Source: CAZEHO01 sp964511945
GTDB lineage: Bacteria > Actinomycetota > Acidimicrobiia > Spongiisociales > UBA11373
Length of the DNA: 64,000 nt
NCBI GenBank assembly: GCA_964511945.1
Contig: CAZEHO010000001.1
Span: 248,001 to 312,000, forward strand
Reading direction: 5' to 3'
Each line of letters opens with the position of its first letter. Position 1 is the stretch's first letter. Positions 23,624-33,230 of this stretch are shown in pieces. Both the position numbers and the translations under genes were made by a program. The notes under the pieces were generated by a model. It was not told the DNA's origin and made no database searches. It worked only from the letters and a program-made list of their open reading frames with translations.

Positions 23624-25660
23624 ATGACCGACACCGACCGTCCTGCCGCGAGACGCAAGATGCGAACGCCCGAAGAGGCGTCCATCGACCCCGCAGCGCA
23701 AGAAATGCTGGCGGTTGCCGACCAGATCGGCGCCGACACCGCGTTCAGCAGGGCCGATCTGATGGCGGCGTGCGGCATCGGTGCGGTCGGGATGTGTTGC
23801 AGTCTCTGCGCTATGGGTCCGTGCCGGCTGACCAAGGATGGGTCGACCGGGATCTGTGGGGCGACCATCGACACGGTCCAGGCCCGCAACTTCGTCCGGT
23901 CGGTGGCGGCCGGTTCCGCCGCCCACTCCGATCACGGGCGCGACCTGGCTTATACCCTCAAAGCCGTCGCCAGGGGCGAGGCCCAGGGGTATTTCATCCG
24001 CGACATCGCCAAGCTGCGCCGGGTGGCCACCTCCTATGAGATCCCCGTCGAGGATCGTTCTCCCGAAGAGATAGCCGAGGACCTGGCCGATCTCTACATC
24101 GCCCAGTTCGGCCAGCAACGCGGCACGCTGGTGCCCACGACGCGGGCGCCGGAGAAGCGCCAGAAGTTGTGGGAAGAGCAGGGAGTCATTCCCCGCGGTG
24201 TCGACCGGGAAGTCGTTGAGGCGCTGCACCGCACCCATATGGGTGACGACCAGGATCCCAAGCACCTACTCCACCACGCAGTGCGGACCAGTCTGGCCGA
24301 CGGCTGGGGTGGGAGCATGATGGCGACCGACATCTCAGACATCCTGTTCGGCACGCCGGCGCCCCTCCTCGGCGAGGCCAATCTCGGAGTTCTCAAGGAC
24401 GACATGGTCAACGTGATCGTCCACGGCCACGAGCCGACGCTGAGCCAGATGATCGTCGCCGCTACCCAGGACCCCGAGATCATCGAGTACGCAAGAGCCG
24501 CCGGCGCCGAAGGCATCAATCTCTCCGGCATCTGCTGCACGGCCAATGAGATCCTGATGCGCCAGGGGATACCGGCCGCCGGGAACTTCCTCCAACAGGA
24601 ACTGGCCTTGCTAACCGGTGCCGTCGAAGCGATGGTCGTCGACGTCCAGTGCATCATGCAGGCGCTGGTGGGTCTCGCCGAGAGGTTCCACACCAAGATC
24701 ATCACCACCTCGCCGAAGGTGCAGATCACCGGCGCCACCCACATGGAGTTCGACGAGTCGCAGGCGCTCTCCCAGGCGAAGGACGTCCTCAAGGCTGCGA
24801 TCGACAACTACGAGAATCGTGGCGAGATCCAGATTCCCGAATACAAGAACTCGCTGATTCCCGGCTTCTCCCACGAGTACATCAACTACATGCTGGGCGG
24901 GTCGTATCGGGCCTCCTTCCGCCCGCTCAACGACGCCATCATGTCTGGGCGGATCCGGGGTGTGGCGGCGGTCGTGGGCTGCACCAACCCCCGCACTCAG
25001 CACGACATGATGCACACCACCATCACCGAGGCACTCCTCAAGGAGGACGTGCTGGTGGTGGAGACGGGATGCAGTGCTATCGCCAACGCCAAACTGGGGT
25101 TCCTCCTCGGCGACATGGCTCTCGACAAGGTCGGCCCCGGCCTCCGCGAGGTATGTGAAGCCGTCGGCATCCCACCCGTTCTCCACATGGGTTCGTGCGT
25201 CGACAACACCCGCATACTCACCGTGCTCACCCAGATGGTCGACGAGGGCGGACTCGGCGACGACATCTCTCAGGTCCCGGCGGTGGGTCTCGCCCCGGAG
25301 TGGATGAGCGAGAAGGCCCTCGCCATAGCCACCTACTGCGTCGCCTCAGGTGCGTACGTGATCATGGGCGGCGTCAACCCAGTCGAGGGAAGAGAGGACA
25401 AGTTCCCCGACAGCGCGCTGGTTGCCGAGTTCATGAGTTCCGGCTGGGAGGAGATCTATGGCGGGAAGCTGGAGTTCCTCAAGGAAGCCGACGAGATGAT
25501 CCAGCGCACCCTCGACCACATCGACAAGAAGCGGGCGGATCTGGGCCTGCCCCAGTACGACCCGACCCGGTTCGGTGCGAGCGGTGATGCCCGCATGGAA
25601 GAGATCGAGGCGCTGCCTGTGGGCGAACGCCGGGAGGCGCTGTACGGCCATGTCAACTGA
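23624..25660 (+). CDS. acsA: Carbon monoxide dehydrogenase catalytic subunit (CooS/AcsA)
   Basis: Ni-Fe CODH, 678 residues, interconverting CO2 and CO; in complex with AcsB it supplies CO for acetyl-CoA. The B- and D-cluster cysteines are in place (Cys50, 58, 59, 62, 67, 78 in MCCSLCAMGPCRL and context). C-cluster ligands are readable: His in VHGHEPTLS, then GICCTANE, VDVQCIMQ, VVGCTNPRTQHD, VETGCSA and HMGSCVDN. Ribosome site AAGGAG at 23610-23615. Followed after 19 bases by acsB, so this is the ACS-associated type rather than a solitary CooS. Confidence 0.97.
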   Translation: MTDTDRPAARRKMRTPEEASIDPAAQEMLAVADQIGADTAFSRADLMAACGIGAVGMCCSLCAMGPCRLTKDGSTGICGATIDTVQARNFVRSVAAGSAAHSDHGRDLAYTLKAVARGEAQGYFIRDIAKLRRVATSYEIPVEDRSPEEIAEDLADLYIAQFGQQRGTLVPTTRAPEKRQKLWEEQGVIPRGVDREVVEALHRTHMGDDQDPKHLLHHAVRTSLADGWGGSMMATDISDILFGTPAPLLGEANLGVLKDDMVNVIVHGHEPTLSQMIVAATQDPEIIEYARAAGAEGINLSGICCTANEILMRQGIPAAGNFLQQELALLTGAVEAMVVDVQCIMQALVGLAERFHTKIITTSPKVQITGATHMEFDESQALSQAKDVLKAAIDNYENRGEIQIPEYKNSLIPGFSHEYINYMLGGSYRASFRPLNDAIMSGRIRGVAAVVGCTNPRTQHDMMHTTITEALLKEDVLVVETGCSAIANAKLGFLLGDMALDKVGPGLREVCEAVGIPPVLHMGSCVDNTRILTVLTQMVDEGGLGDDISQVPAVGLAPEWMSEKALAIATYCVASGAYVIMGGVNPVEGREDKFPDSALVAEFMSSGWEEIYGGKLEFLKEADEMIQRTLDHIDKKRADLGLPQYDPTRFGASGDARMEEIEALPVGERREALYGHVN

Positions 25661-25679
25661 TCGAGGAGGCAGGTAGTTC

Positions 25680-27968
25680 ATGTCTCGCTACATAGCGACC
25701 CGGGCCATCCGCGGCGCCAACGCGCTGGTGACCGAGGCGGAAGTGATGCTCGATCAAGCGCTCGCGGAGAATGGGCCGGAGACGGCTGTGGCGTTCCCGA
25801 ACACGGCCTACCACCTTCCCCTGATCCTGGGCATGACGGGCCAGGAGATCGAGACGCTGGGACAGCTGCCGGGCGTCCTCACCTATGCCCGCAGCCTGCT
25901 CCATCCCGTGCCATCGGAACAGCACTGGACCCCGTACCTCGGCGAGACCCTTGACAGCGGGATGGCCACGCTCATTGCGGCGGAGACCATCGAGGCCATT
26001 CGCTACGTCTATGGCCTCCAGCCGGAATCCATGCCCGGCTTCGAGCTTGCCGGTGGCTCGGCCTTCACCAGCCCGGACATGGTTGGAGACGGAGCCGCCG
26101 CCGACGGCCATCTCAACGGTGCCATTGACGACATCCAGCTACGGAGCTGGGGCATCCAACTCGTTGACGGGCGCATGCCCGGGTTTGCGGCCATCGTGGG
26201 TTGCGCCAAGTCCAACGAAGTGGCCGTGCAGATCGTGCGCGAACTGCAGCGCCGCAACATCCTGACCTTCCTGTCGGGCAACGTCGACGGGCGCAGCATC
26301 ATCCATCAGCTGCAGGAGGAAGACGTCGAGCTCGGCTACGACACCTACACCGTGCCCTTCGGGACCGACACCATCAGTGCCATCTACGCCCTCGGTTTCG
26401 CCACCCGGTCGGCGCTCACCTTTGGCGGGCTCAAGGGGGGTCAGGCCCGCGAGATCCTGCAATACAACAAGGACCGCGTCTTCGCCTTCGTCCTAGCTCT
26501 CGGCGAGGTCGACGACCTCAAATACGCCGCCGCCGCCGGTGCCATCAACTTCGGCTTCCCGGTCATCGCCGACACCGTGATCCCGCAGATCCTGCCGACC
26601 GGTGTGACCACGTACGAGCACGTGGTCAGCATGCCCTTCAACGAGATCGCCGGTGCCGACGACGTCGAGCGGGCGGAGCGACTGGTGCAGAAATGCATCG
26701 AGGTCCGCGGGGTCAAGGTCCAGGTCGCCGAGGTGCCGGTGCCGGTGCCGTACGGATCGGCCTTCGAGGGTGAGGTCGTCCGGAAGGCGGACATGCGGGT
26801 GGAGACTGGGGGCAAGGGCTCCCGGTGCTTTGAGTTCCTGCGGATGGCCGAACTCGATGCGGTCACCGACGGCCAGATTGAAGTCGTCGGCACCGGCTTC
26901 GAGGATGTAGCGGATCAGGGCAGCATCGACATGGGCATCCTGATCGAGGTGGCCGGCCGCCAGATGGAGCAGGACTTCGAACCGGTGCTGGAGCGCCAGG
27001 TTCACTACTTCGTCAATGGCGCCTCCGGGATTCAGCACATCGGCCAGCGCGACATCACGTGGATTCGGATCTCGAAAAAGGCTGCCGAAGCCGGCTTCGA
27101 CCTCGAGCACTTCGGAAAGATCCTCCACGCCCGGTTCCACGCCGACTTCGGTGCCATCGTGGACAAGGTGCAGGTGACGATCCTCACCGATCCCGACAAG
27201 GTCGAGGAGTGGCTGGGGACTGCGCGCGAGACTTACGACTTCCGCAACCGGCGGCTCGCAGACCTCACCGACAACGCAGTCGATGAGTTCTATACCTGCA
27301 CCCTGTGCCAGTCCTTCGCTCCCAACCACGTCTGCATCGTCAGCCCGGAGCGGCTCGGCCTCTGCGGCGCCTACAACTGGCTCGACTGCAAGGCATCGTT
27401 CAGCATCAACCCCACCGGTCCCAACCAGCCGATCAAACTCGGCCGGTTGATCGACGAGTCGAAGGGGTATTGGGAGGGCACCAACGACTATGCCAAGGTC
27501 GGTTCGCACGGGGTGGTCGACGAGGTCGCCATGTACTCGATCATGGAGAACCCCATGACCGCCTGCGGCTGCTTCGAGTGCATCGTCATGCTCATCCCGG
27601 AAGCCAACGGCGTCATGGTGGTGAGCCGGGAGGACACCTCGATGAATCCGTCGGGGATGACGTTCAGCACACTGGCCGGGGTCGCCGGCGGCGGAATGCA
27701 GACCCCGGCGGTGATGGGTGTCGGGAAGTTCTACCTCATCAGCCCGAAGTTCATCTCTGCCGACGGGGGCTTCAAGCGGGTGGTGTGGATGAGCAGCTTC
27801 CTGAAGGATTCAATGGCCGAGGAGTTCAAGGCCGTTGCTGAGCGGGAAGGCGACGCCGAGTTGATCGACAGGATTGCGGACGAACGTTCGGTGACCACCG
27901 TGGAGGAACTGCTGCCGTGGCTGGAGCAGCACGATCATCCTGCCCCCAAGATGGACCCCATGTTCTGA
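25680..27968 (+). CDS. acsB: Acetyl-CoA synthase (AcsB), bacterial three-domain type
   Basis: Joins CO, a methyl group from the corrinoid protein and CoA. 762 residues, so it keeps the N-terminal CODH-binding domain absent from archaeal CdhC. A-cluster ligands: Cys540, Cys543, Cys552 and Cys562 (CTLCQSFAPNHVC to GLCGAY) for the 4Fe-4S cluster, and the Cys629-Gly630-Cys631 nickel motif in TACGCFEC. Spacings are those of the Moorella enzyme (506, 509, 518, 528, 595, 597) with a constant offset of 34. Ribosome site GAGGAGG precedes the ATG. Confidence 0.97.
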   Translation: MSRYIATRAIRGANALVTEAEVMLDQALAENGPETAVAFPNTAYHLPLILGMTGQEIETLGQLPGVLTYARSLLHPVPSEQHWTPYLGETLDSGMATLIAAETIEAIRYVYGLQPESMPGFELAGGSAFTSPDMVGDGAAADGHLNGAIDDIQLRSWGIQLVDGRMPGFAAIVGCAKSNEVAVQIVRELQRRNILTFLSGNVDGRSIIHQLQEEDVELGYDTYTVPFGTDTISAIYALGFATRSALTFGGLKGGQAREILQYNKDRVFAFVLALGEVDDLKYAAAAGAINFGFPVIADTVIPQILPTGVTTYEHVVSMPFNEIAGADDVERAERLVQKCIEVRGVKVQVAEVPVPVPYGSAFEGEVVRKADMRVETGGKGSRCFEFLRMAELDAVTDGQIEVVGTGFEDVADQGSIDMGILIEVAGRQMEQDFEPVLERQVHYFVNGASGIQHIGQRDITWIRISKKAAEAGFDLEHFGKILHARFHADFGAIVDKVQVTILTDPDKVEEWLGTARETYDFRNRRLADLTDNAVDEFYTCTLCQSFAPNHVCIVSPERLGLCGAYNWLDCKASFSINPTGPNQPIKLGRLIDESKGYWEGTNDYAKVGSHGVVDEVAMYSIMENPMTACGCFECIVMLIPEANGVMVVSREDTSMNPSGMTFSTLAGVAGGGMQTPAVMGVGKFYLISPKFISADGGFKRVVWMSSFLKDSMAEEFKAVAEREGDAELIDRIADERSVTTVEELLPWLEQHDHPAPKMDPMF

Positions 27969-28019
27969 CGGTCGTTCGAGAACCATGGGAAGACGACAGA
28001 GAGCTTGGACCCGCAACCC

Positions 28020-28039
28020 GGGGCGGGTGATGCCGCCCC
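28020..28039 (+). promoter_or_regulatory. Stem-loop between acsB and acsD
   Basis: GGGGCGG and CCGCCCC form a perfect 7-bp stem with a 6-base loop, directly before the acsD ribosome site (AGGAG at 28041-28045). No T-run, so it is more likely an mRNA processing or stabilising element than a terminator. Confidence 0.45.
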
Positions 28040-28051
28040 CAGGAGTGAGAG

Positions 28052-29011
28052 ATGCCGGTTGAGATACCGAAGGACACCTGGCCAGGGGCGGTGGAGGCCA
28101 TCACCCTCGGCGCGACCGCCGACCATGGGGGGACCCGCACCACAACGGTCACCGTCGGCGGCGAGACCTCGCTTCCCTTCATGCACTTCGAGGGACCGGT
28201 TGCCCATCCGCCGGTGATCGCGCTCGAGGTCACTGCGTCGCGGCCCGACTGGTCGCCGGCGCTGCTCGAGGCCTGGGGCGACGTCCTCGACGACCCGGCC
28301 CGATGGGCCGCGGCCGCCGAAGAGGCCGGCGCCGATCTGATCGAGCTCGTGTTCGGGCTCGAGGACGGAGACGGCAACCCGGTCACCGGTGATTTCGCCG
28401 TTGCCACCACCAAGGCGGTCCTTGCTGCCACCGGGCTGCCCGTGATTGTGCTCGGGCCCGGCCAGGCCGCGATCGACAACGAGTTGATTGTCCCAGTGGC
28501 CGAAGCCACCAAGGGAGAGCGCCTGCTGCTGGGCCTGTGCGAAGAGGGAAATTACCGCACCATCGTCGCGGCAGCGATGGCAAACGATCATCTCGTGATC
28601 GGCCGCTCGCCCATGGATGTGAATCTGGCCAAGCAGCTCACCATCCTGATCACCGACATGGGGCTGCCCCGCGAGCGGGTGCTCATCGACCCCACCACCG
28701 GGGCGCTCGGCTATGGGATCGAATACGGCTATTCCGTGATGGAGCGTCTCCGGCTCGCCGCCCTCCAGGGTGATGCCATGACCCAGCTGCCGATGCTGGT
28801 GCATCCCGGTGAGGAAGCCTGGAAGACCAAGGAAGCCAAAGTGGATGAGGGAGTCCCGGACGCCTGGGGCGACCGGGCCGGCCGGGCGATCAACTGGGAG
28901 ACCCTCACTGCCGTCGCACTCATCGAAGCCGGGGCCGACATCGTGGCGCTCCGGCACCCCGAGAGTTTGCGGCGAGTCCGGGGCGCAATCGACGAACTCA
29001 TGAGCAGCTAG
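28052..29011 (+). CDS. acsD: Corrinoid iron-sulfur protein small subunit
   Basis: Beta subunit of the corrinoid/Fe-S protein that carries the methyl group to acetyl-CoA synthase; 319 residues, TIM-barrel type. Typical segments: PPVIALEVTASRPDW, EEAGADLIELVFGLEDGDGN, LLLGLCEEGNYRTIVAAAM, LIDPTTGALGYGIEYGYSVM and TQLPMLVHPGEEAWKTKEAK. No cobamide is bound by this subunit alone; it packs over the corrinoid of the large subunit encoded next. Ten bases separate the two genes. Confidence 0.95.
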   Translation: MPVEIPKDTWPGAVEAITLGATADHGGTRTTTVTVGGETSLPFMHFEGPVAHPPVIALEVTASRPDWSPALLEAWGDVLDDPARWAAAAEEAGADLIELVFGLEDGDGNPVTGDFAVATTKAVLAATGLPVIVLGPGQAAIDNELIVPVAEATKGERLLLGLCEEGNYRTIVAAAMANDHLVIGRSPMDVNLAKQLTILITDMGLPRERVLIDPTTGALGYGIEYGYSVMERLRLAALQGDAMTQLPMLVHPGEEAWKTKEAKVDEGVPDAWGDRAGRAINWETLTAVALIEAGADIVALRHPESLRRVRGAIDELMSS

Positions 29012-29021
29012 GAGACCATTC

Positions 29022-30359
29022 ATGGCGCTGTCGGGTATCGAGATCTACAAGCTGCTTCCGCAGACCAACTGCAAGGAGTGCGGTTTCCCCACCTGCTTGG
29101 CCTTTGCGATGAAGATGGCGGCCAAGCAGGTCGAACTGGAAGCCTGTCCCTACGTCACCGATGAGTCGAAGGCGGCGCTGGCCGAGTCGTCGGCGCCACC
29201 GATCCGCCTCGTCGAACTGCGCGCCGCCGGCGGGGAAGCCAAGGCAGGGAACGAGACCGTCCTCTTCCGCCACGAGAAGACCTTCTACAACAAGCCGGGC
29301 CTGTTCGTCCGCGTGCTCGACACCGACGGAGAGGCCGCGATCACCGAGAAGGTTGCCGCCGCTGCGGCCTACGTCGTTGATTATGTGGGCATGGAACTCC
29401 GGCTCGACGGGTTCGCCGTCGAGGCGGCCTCCGGTGACGGGGCGACGTTCGCCGCCGCCGTCGATGCGGTGCGGGCCGCCAACAAGCTTCCGCTCGTGCT
29501 GGTGGCCGGCGACCCGGCCGTCATGAAGGCCGGACTCGGCAGGCTCGACGGGGAGCAGCCGCTGCTGATAGGTGCCGACTCTGGCAACTGGGAGGCCATG
29601 GCGGATCTTGCCGCCGGTGCCGGGGCGGCCCTCGGCGTCGGCGGGGCCACACTCGACGAGCTGGCCGGGCTGACCGAAAACATCAAGGGCAAAGGCCTGG
29701 AGGACATGGCCCTCGTTCCGGCTGCGGACAGTCTTGGGGCCAGGCTTGCCCTGCAGACCCAGATCCGGAGGCTGGCGCTGCAGAACACGAGAGAACTGGG
29801 ATTCCCGACCGTCGTCTTCGCCGGGGGAGACAATGCCGGGCTCGAATCCGCAGCCGCGGCCCAGGCCATCGCCAAGTACGCGGGCTTCGTGGTCGTCGAC
29901 ACCTTTGCCCCCGAACTCATCTACCCGCTGCTCGTGCTGCGGGAGAACATCTACACGGATCCGCAGAAGCCGATTCAGGTGCTGCCGGCGCTCTACGAGA
30001 TCAACGATCCGAATCCGACCGACCCGGTCCTGGTCACCACCAACTTCAGCATTACGTACTTCAGCGTCGCCAATGAGGTCGAGGGCGCCGGGCTGCCGTC
30101 GTGGCTGCTGGTCACCGACGCCGAAGGGATGAGCGTCCTGACCGCCTGGGCCGCCGGGAAGTTCGACGCCGAGCAGATCGCCAAGGCCGTCAAACAGTTC
30201 GGGGTGCCCCAGAAGGTCGATTCCAAGGTGATCGTGCTGCCCGGCCACACCGCGGTGTTGTCGGGTGAGCTTGAGGAGGAGTTGCCGGATTGGAACGTCA
30301 TGGTGGGTCCGCGAGAGGCCGTCGACCTGCCGGCCTACATGAAGACGGTGCTGGCATAG
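29022..30359 (+). CDS. acsC: Corrinoid iron-sulfur protein large subunit
   Basis: Carries the cobamide and the low-potential 4Fe-4S cluster that reactivates it; 445 residues. N-terminal cluster motif NCKECGFPTCLAFAMK followed by EACPYV (C-x2-C-x4-C-x16-C), then a TIM barrel and a C-terminal cobamide-binding domain (from about residue 320, ITYFSVANEVEG, LLVTDAEGMSVLTAWAAGKF). Accepts methyl from AcsE and donates it to AcsB. The next gene's frame begins inside its last 70 bases. Confidence 0.95.
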   Translation: MALSGIEIYKLLPQTNCKECGFPTCLAFAMKMAAKQVELEACPYVTDESKAALAESSAPPIRLVELRAAGGEAKAGNETVLFRHEKTFYNKPGLFVRVLDTDGEAAITEKVAAAAAYVVDYVGMELRLDGFAVEAASGDGATFAAAVDAVRAANKLPLVLVAGDPAVMKAGLGRLDGEQPLLIGADSGNWEAMADLAAGAGAALGVGGATLDELAGLTENIKGKGLEDMALVPAADSLGARLALQTQIRRLALQNTRELGFPTVVFAGGDNAGLESAAAAQAIAKYAGFVVVDTFAPELIYPLLVLRENIYTDPQKPIQVLPALYEINDPNPTDPVLVTTNFSITYFSVANEVEGAGLPSWLLVTDAEGMSVLTAWAAGKFDAEQIAKAVKQFGVPQKVDSKVIVLPGHTAVLSGELEEELPDWNVMVGPREAVDLPAYMKTVLA

Positions 30360-32284
30360 CGGAGGGACGGGCCGCGGCCGGTGCCAGGGTCGAGCACGCG
30401 GTCAGCTTCGACTCTGAATCCGAACCCGTTCGGGTGGCGACGGGGACGCTGCTGACCGGGGCTGCCCGCGCTGCCGGAGTCGAGGTTCGCCAGCCCTGCG
30501 GCGGCCAGGGCCGATGCGGCCGGTGTGCGGTGGTGGTCGAATCGGGAGCCGTGCGCAGCCGCAGCACGCTGCGCCTGTCTGCCGATGACCTCGAGGCCGG
30601 GTTCGTCCTCGCGTGCCAGGCCGTTGTCGAGGGCGACGCCGTCGTCGCCGTTCCGCCTCCGGAATCCATTGAACGCCGGCTCACCACCGATCACGTCGCT
30701 CCGGATGCCGTCATTCCCCCCGGCTACGACCCGGCACGTTCACAGACCGTACGTCGGGTCGTGCTCGAACTCGAGCCGCCGACGATGGACGATCAGACCG
30801 ACGACTGGGCCCGGCTCGCCACCGGTCTGCGCCGTCGGGCCGGCGTCGCACGGGTGGAGGCGACACTCGAGCAGATCCGGCGGCTCGGCACCGATCTGCG
30901 GTCGGCCGACTGGTCGGTGGCGGTCACCTTCGAGGAACAGGGGGACGGGCCGGCGCGACTGATCCGGGTGGAGCCGGCGACGACCGCCGGTCCGCTGTGG
31001 GGGGTAGCCATCGACGTCGGCACGACCACCGTGACCGTCTGGCTGGCCGATCTCCTCACCGGCACCGTCGAGGCACAGGCAGGCGAGTACAACCGACAGA
31101 TCGCCCGCGGCGAGGACGTCATCTCCCGCATCATCTACGCCGGCAAGGGCGACGGCGGGGAGGAACTGCGCAGCCTCGCCCTCGACACCATCAACGGACT
31201 CGTGACGGCGGTGTGCGGCCGTGCCGGGATCGAGCCCGGGGAGATCGTGAAGGCGACGGTGAGCGGGAACAGCACCATGATGCACCTGCTGCTGGGGATC
31301 CCCGCGGGAAGCATCCGCCTCGAGCCGTTTGTGCCGCCGATCAATCACCCGCCGCTGTTGCGTGCGGTGGAAGCCGGGATCGCCATCGACCCGGCGGGCA
31401 CGATCGACGTCCTGCCGGGCGTCGCCGGGTACGTCGGCGCCGACATCACCGCCGGTGTGCTTGCGTCGGGCGTGCAGTCGTCGGAGCAGGTGACCCTGTT
31501 CATCGACGTCGGCACCAACGGTGAGATGGTGCTCGGATCGTCCGGGTGGCTGGTCACCTGTGCCTGTTCAGCGGGGCCGGCCTTCGAGGGCTCCGGCGTG
31601 GTTGACGGGATGCGGGCCGATCGGGGCGCAATCGAAGAAGTCTGGATCGACGGCGCCACGTACGAGCCGTCCTACCGGGTGATCGGCAATGTGGCCCCGC
31701 GCGGCATCTGCGGCAGCGGACTGATCTCGCTGATCTCCGAGATGTTCCTTACCGGGATCCTCGACAAGCGGGGCCAGATCGATCGGTCGCTCGATACCTC
31801 CCGGGTGCGCCGTGGTGAACACGGCGACGAGTACGTCGTCGTCCGCGCCGGCGAGAACGATGCCGAGCGCGACCTCGCCATCACCCGGGTCGACATCGAC
31901 AACCTCCTCCGGGCCAAAGCGGCGATCTTCGCCGGTTTCGAAGTGCTCGCCGATCGGGTCGGCGTCCCCCCCGAGGCCGTCGAACGGGTGTTGATCGGAG
32001 GATCATTCGGCAAGTACATCAACGTGGAAAAGGCAGTGGGTATCGGCCTGCTGCCAGACATGCCCTGGGACCGGTTCGAGTTCCTGGGGAACACCTCGAT
32101 CCGGGGCGCCTACCTGGCGCTCCTCGACCGGGATGCACGGGCTGCGGTGGCCGACATCGCCGCGGACATGACCTACATCGAACTCTCCGCCGACAACTCG
32201 TTCTTCGAGGCCTTCACGTCGGCACTGTTCCTGCCCCATACCGATCTGTCTCGCTTTCCGTCGGTTGCGGCCGCGATGACCTAG
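30290..32284 (+). CDS. acsV: Corrinoid activation protein, ferredoxin-ASKHA type (AcsV/RACo)
   Basis: ATP-dependent reductive activator of the corrinoid protein. N-terminal 2Fe-2S domain with CGGQGRCGRC and a fourth Cys in VLACQAVV, a linker, then an ASKHA ATPase domain with IDVGTTTVTVWLAD, VSGNSTMMHLLLGIP, LFIDVGTNGEMV, and a C-terminal IGGSFGKYINVEKA. The start is a problem: the only standard in-frame start is TTG 30290, inside acsC; a later one (GTG near 30436) would remove the first strand of the ferredoxin domain. I list the TTG, but a non-standard start nearer 30356 is possible. Confidence 0.9.
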   Translation: MERHGGSARGRRPAGLHEDGAGIAEGRAAAGARVEHAVSFDSESEPVRVATGTLLTGAARAAGVEVRQPCGGQGRCGRCAVVVESGAVRSRSTLRLSADDLEAGFVLACQAVVEGDAVVAVPPPESIERRLTTDHVAPDAVIPPGYDPARSQTVRRVVLELEPPTMDDQTDDWARLATGLRRRAGVARVEATLEQIRRLGTDLRSADWSVAVTFEEQGDGPARLIRVEPATTAGPLWGVAIDVGTTTVTVWLADLLTGTVEAQAGEYNRQIARGEDVISRIIYAGKGDGGEELRSLALDTINGLVTAVCGRAGIEPGEIVKATVSGNSTMMHLLLGIPAGSIRLEPFVPPINHPPLLRAVEAGIAIDPAGTIDVLPGVAGYVGADITAGVLASGVQSSEQVTLFIDVGTNGEMVLGSSGWLVTCACSAGPAFEGSGVVDGMRADRGAIEEVWIDGATYEPSYRVIGNVAPRGICGSGLISLISEMFLTGILDKRGQIDRSLDTSRVRRGEHGDEYVVVRAGENDAERDLAITRVDIDNLLRAKAAIFAGFEVLADRVGVPPEAVERVLIGGSFGKYINVEKAVGIGLLPDMPWDRFEFLGNTSIRGAYLALLDRDARAAVADIAADMTYIELSADNSFFEAFTSALFLPHTDLSRFPSVAAAMT

Positions 32285-32294
32285 GAAGGACACC

Positions 32295-33218
32295 ATGTAC
32301 ATCATCGGCGAAAACATCCACATCATGTCCCAGAAGGTGAAGGACGCTCTGGCGGCCCGGGACGGCGATTTCTTCCGCGCCTCGGCGGAAGCGCAGGTCG
32401 CCGCCGGCGCCCAGGCACTGGATCTCAATCTGGGTCCCCGCAAGAAGGACTGGGAGGAGGTCTTCCCCTGGATGGTGCAGACCGTCGAATCGGTCGTCGA
32501 TGTTCCCCTGAGTCTCGACAGCACCAACGTCGCCGGCATAGAGGCCGGGCTCAAGGCGGTGACCAAAGCGCAGCCGATCATCAACTCGACCTCGGCGGAG
32601 GAAGAACGGCTCGAGGCTGTACCGCTGCTCGCCAAACAGTACGACGCCAGGCTGGTCGCGCTCACGATGGGCAAGAGTGGGATCCCGGTCTCGGCCGACG
32701 AGCGGGTGACGATCGCAATCGAGAAGCTGATCCCCCGGATGCTGGAGATCGACTTCCCAATGACGGATCTGATCATCGATCCGCTGGTTCTCACCGTCTC
32801 CGGGTGCCAGGAGTACTGCCCGGAACTGATCGAAGCGGTGAGGACCTTGCAGGTGGCGTGGGATCCGCCGCCCGGCATCTCCGTGGGGCTCTCCAACGTG
32901 TCGAACGCAGTGCCGAACGAGAACCGCCCGCTGATCAACCAGGTCTACTGCGCCATGCTGATGGGTGCCGGCCTCAACATGATGATTGCCGACCCCTTCG
33001 ATGGCGGACTGCGCGAGGTCGTCAGGATCGTCGAGGAGCGGGACGACAGCACCAGCCTCGGGAAGCTGTACCTGTCGATCAGCGACCGGATTGCCGCTAT
33101 GGAACGGCCGACGGTCGATGATGTCGATCTGGGTGATCCCGAGCAGGCGGCGGTGTGGAAGACGGTTCAGATCCTGATGAACGACGTCATCTACGCAGAC
33201 TCCTACCTCCAGCAGTAG
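32295..33218 (+). CDS. acsE: Methyltetrahydrofolate:corrinoid Fe-S protein methyltransferase
   Basis: Transfers methyl from methyl-THF to the cobalt of AcsCD. 307 residues, slightly longer than the typical 262 but within the DHPS-like pterin-binding TIM-barrel family: IIGENIHIM, ALDLNLGPRKKDW, PLSLDSTNVAGIEAGL, IINSTSAEEERLEAVP, VGLSNVSNAVPNENRPLIN and MMIADPFD. The Asn in SNVSN corresponds to the residue that positions the pterin N5. Good AAGGA ribosome site. Confidence 0.95.
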   Translation: MYIIGENIHIMSQKVKDALAARDGDFFRASAEAQVAAGAQALDLNLGPRKKDWEEVFPWMVQTVESVVDVPLSLDSTNVAGIEAGLKAVTKAQPIINSTSAEEERLEAVPLLAKQYDARLVALTMGKSGIPVSADERVTIAIEKLIPRMLEIDFPMTDLIIDPLVLTVSGCQEYCPELIEAVRTLQVAWDPPPGISVGLSNVSNAVPNENRPLINQVYCAMLMGAGLNMMIADPFDGGLREVVRIVEERDDSTSLGKLYLSISDRIAAMERPTVDDVDLGDPEQAAVWKTVQILMNDVIYADSYLQQ

Positions 33219-33230
33219 AGTCCGCCGCCG

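Noticed and set aside
28020..28039. Intrinsic terminator between acsB and acsD
   Set aside because: No T-run follows, and the acsD ribosome site starts right after the stem, so transcription must continue.
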